From Conexibacter sp. CPCC 205762 (GTDB lineage: Bacteria; Actinomycetota; Thermoleophilia; Solirubrobacterales; Solirubrobacteraceae): a DNA stretch of 64,000 nt. The DNA lies in the NCBI RefSeq assembly GCF_030646155.1, contig NZ_JAUTDN010000005.1, positions 62,001-126,000 of the forward strand, written 5' to 3'. This document shows positions 63,062-64,000 of this stretch, piece after piece. Under the pieces are notes generated by a model. That model was given only the letters and a program-made list of their open reading frames with translations. It had not been told where the DNA came from and ran no database searches. A program made the translations under genes and the position numbers. Within the stretch, counting starts at the first letter, position 1. Every line of letters begins with the position of its first letter.

Positions 63062-64000
63062 ATGAGCATGCTCGAGCGCGCCCGCGCCTGGGCCGCGCGC
63101 CACCCGCTCGCGGTCGACGGCCTCGGCCTGACGCTGCTGCTGGCGCTCGCCGTCGCCTGGGGCGAGCCGCGCCCGCCGCGCGCCGGCTGGCTCGTGCCGG
63201 CGGCGATGGTGCTGCCGCTCGCCGTCCGCCGCCGCTGGCCGGTGCCGGTCTTCGCGCTGGTCGCGATCGCCGCGTTCGTGCAGTGGCTGACGCTGGAGAT
63301 CTCGATCGCCGACCTGTCGCTGCTGATCGCGATCTACACGGTCGCCGCGCACGAGCGGCGCCGCTGGCTGGTCGTGGCGGCGGTCGCGGTGCTGGAGCTG
63401 GGCTGCCTGCTGGCGGCGGCGAGATGGTCGGGCGCGGGCGCGCTGTCGCCGGCCTTCCTGACGCTGAGCGCCTGCACCGTCGCCGCGACCGTGCTCGGCG
63501 TCTACGTCCGCACCCGCCGCGAGCAGCTCGCCGCGCTGCACGAGCGGGCCGCCCAGCTGGAGCGGGAGCGCGACCAGGAGGCGGCGCTGGCGGCGGCGGC
63601 CGAGCGGGCGCGGATCGCACGCGAGCTGCACGACGTCGTCGCGCACAGCCTGTCGGTGATGGTCGCGCTCGCCGACGGCGCTCGTCTCACGCGCGCGAGC
63701 GACCCGGCGCAGGCCGACGCGGCGGTCGCGAACGTCGCCGCGACCGGCCGCGAGGCGCTCGGCGAGATGCGGCGGCTGCTGGGCGTGCTGCGGCGCGACG
63801 GCGACGCGCCGCTGGCGCCGCAGCCGGGCCTCGCCCAGTTGGAGGCGCTGCTGGAGGACTCGCGCGCCGCCGGCCTGCCGACGCGGCTGACGGTCACGGG
63901 CGAGCCGCGCCCGCTCGGGCCGGGCGCGGAGCTGGCGCTCTACCGCGTCGTGCAGGAGGCGCTGACGAACACGCGCAAGCACGCGCGCGACGCTTCGCGC
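63062..64000 (+). CDS. Histidine kinase (HisKA_3), C-terminus beyond window
   Basis: The frame is open from an ATG at 63062 (a second at 63068) to the right edge, 313 residues. Four to six helices in the first ~155 residues are followed by a coiled coil (LAALHERAAQLERERDQEA), then RIARELHDVVAHSLSVM with the phospho-His, and the start of the ATPase domain (YRVVQEALTNTRKHA). It is of the NarX/DesK type but distinct from the two other kinases in the window. The cognate regulator should lie just beyond. Confidence 0.9.
   Translation, partial: MSMLERARAWAARHPLAVDGLGLTLLLALAVAWGEPRPPRAGWLVPAAMVLPLAVRRRWPVPVFALVAIAAFVQWLTLEISIADLSLLIAIYTVAAHERRRWLVVAAVAVLELGCLLAAARWSGAGALSPAFLTLSACTVAATVLGVYVRTRREQLAALHERAAQLERERDQEAALAAAAERARIARELHDVVAHSLSVMVALADGARLTRASDPAQADAAVANVAATGREALGEMRRLLGVLRRDGDAPLAPQPGLAQLEALLEDSRAAGLPTRLTVTGEPRPLGPGAELALYRVVQEALTNTRKHARDASR

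Overview
The window is about 72% GC by eye, with GTG and TTG starts, very short or overlapping gene junctions (ATGA, TGATG, TAATG) and few T-rich terminators. The gene set points to a high-GC Gram-positive of the actinobacterial phylum: an F420-type DUF385 protein, collagen-like exported proteins with ITGRDL-type repeats, HisKA_3/LuxR two-component pairs, and an scpAB-rluB-aroA-cmk-der neighbourhood. A Thermoleophilia/Solirubrobacterales (Conexibacter-like) origin fits best; that placement is an inference, since there is no rRNA in the window.

Layout. 1-4.1 kb: cell-surface glycan genes (truncated GT-C transferase, GT2, methyltransferase, flippase). 4.1-10.3 kb: one minus-strand unit reading receiver-only regulator, histidine kinase, LuxR regulator, ABC ATPase, FtsX permease. 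10.4-20.2 kb: priA-def-fmt ... rsmB-zinc ribbon-collagen-like protein-rpe, with plus-strand cydAB sitting in the middle. 20.3-21.7 kb: PH-domain protein and alpha/beta hydrolase. 21.7-37.8 kb: a long minus-strand series: rluB, HAD, aroH, recQ, hisC, Tat-exported intradiol dioxygenase, leader peptide, DAHP synthase, tyrA, aroA, cmk, secreted protein, vapBC, der, DUF3352, metK. 37.8-47.4 kb: rlmN, scpAB, F420-type protein, ECF sigma/membrane partner, trpS with its own vapBC, tetR/P450, rhodanese. 47.4-50.3 kb: a YihY protein overlapping an antisense membrane-protein gene, and an FG-GAP/collagen gene broken by three frameshifts. 50.4-58.8 kb: gcvT-H-PA-PB, ftsZ, ftsQ, murC. 58.8-64 kb: a small decayed gene pair, then two signal-transduction units around an ABC exporter.

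Functional links. aroH, hisC, DAHP synthase, tyrA and aroA form an aromatic amino acid block. The DAHP synthase gene is preceded by a 35-codon ORF ending in Tyr, Trp and Phe codons, followed by alternative hairpins; this looks like an attenuator and is the most interesting item here. Two VapBC-type toxin-antitoxin pairs lie directly 5' of essential genes (der, trpS), and a third, decayed-looking pair lies 5' of murC. Two strong inverted repeats mark probable operators at the P450 and rhodanese promoters.
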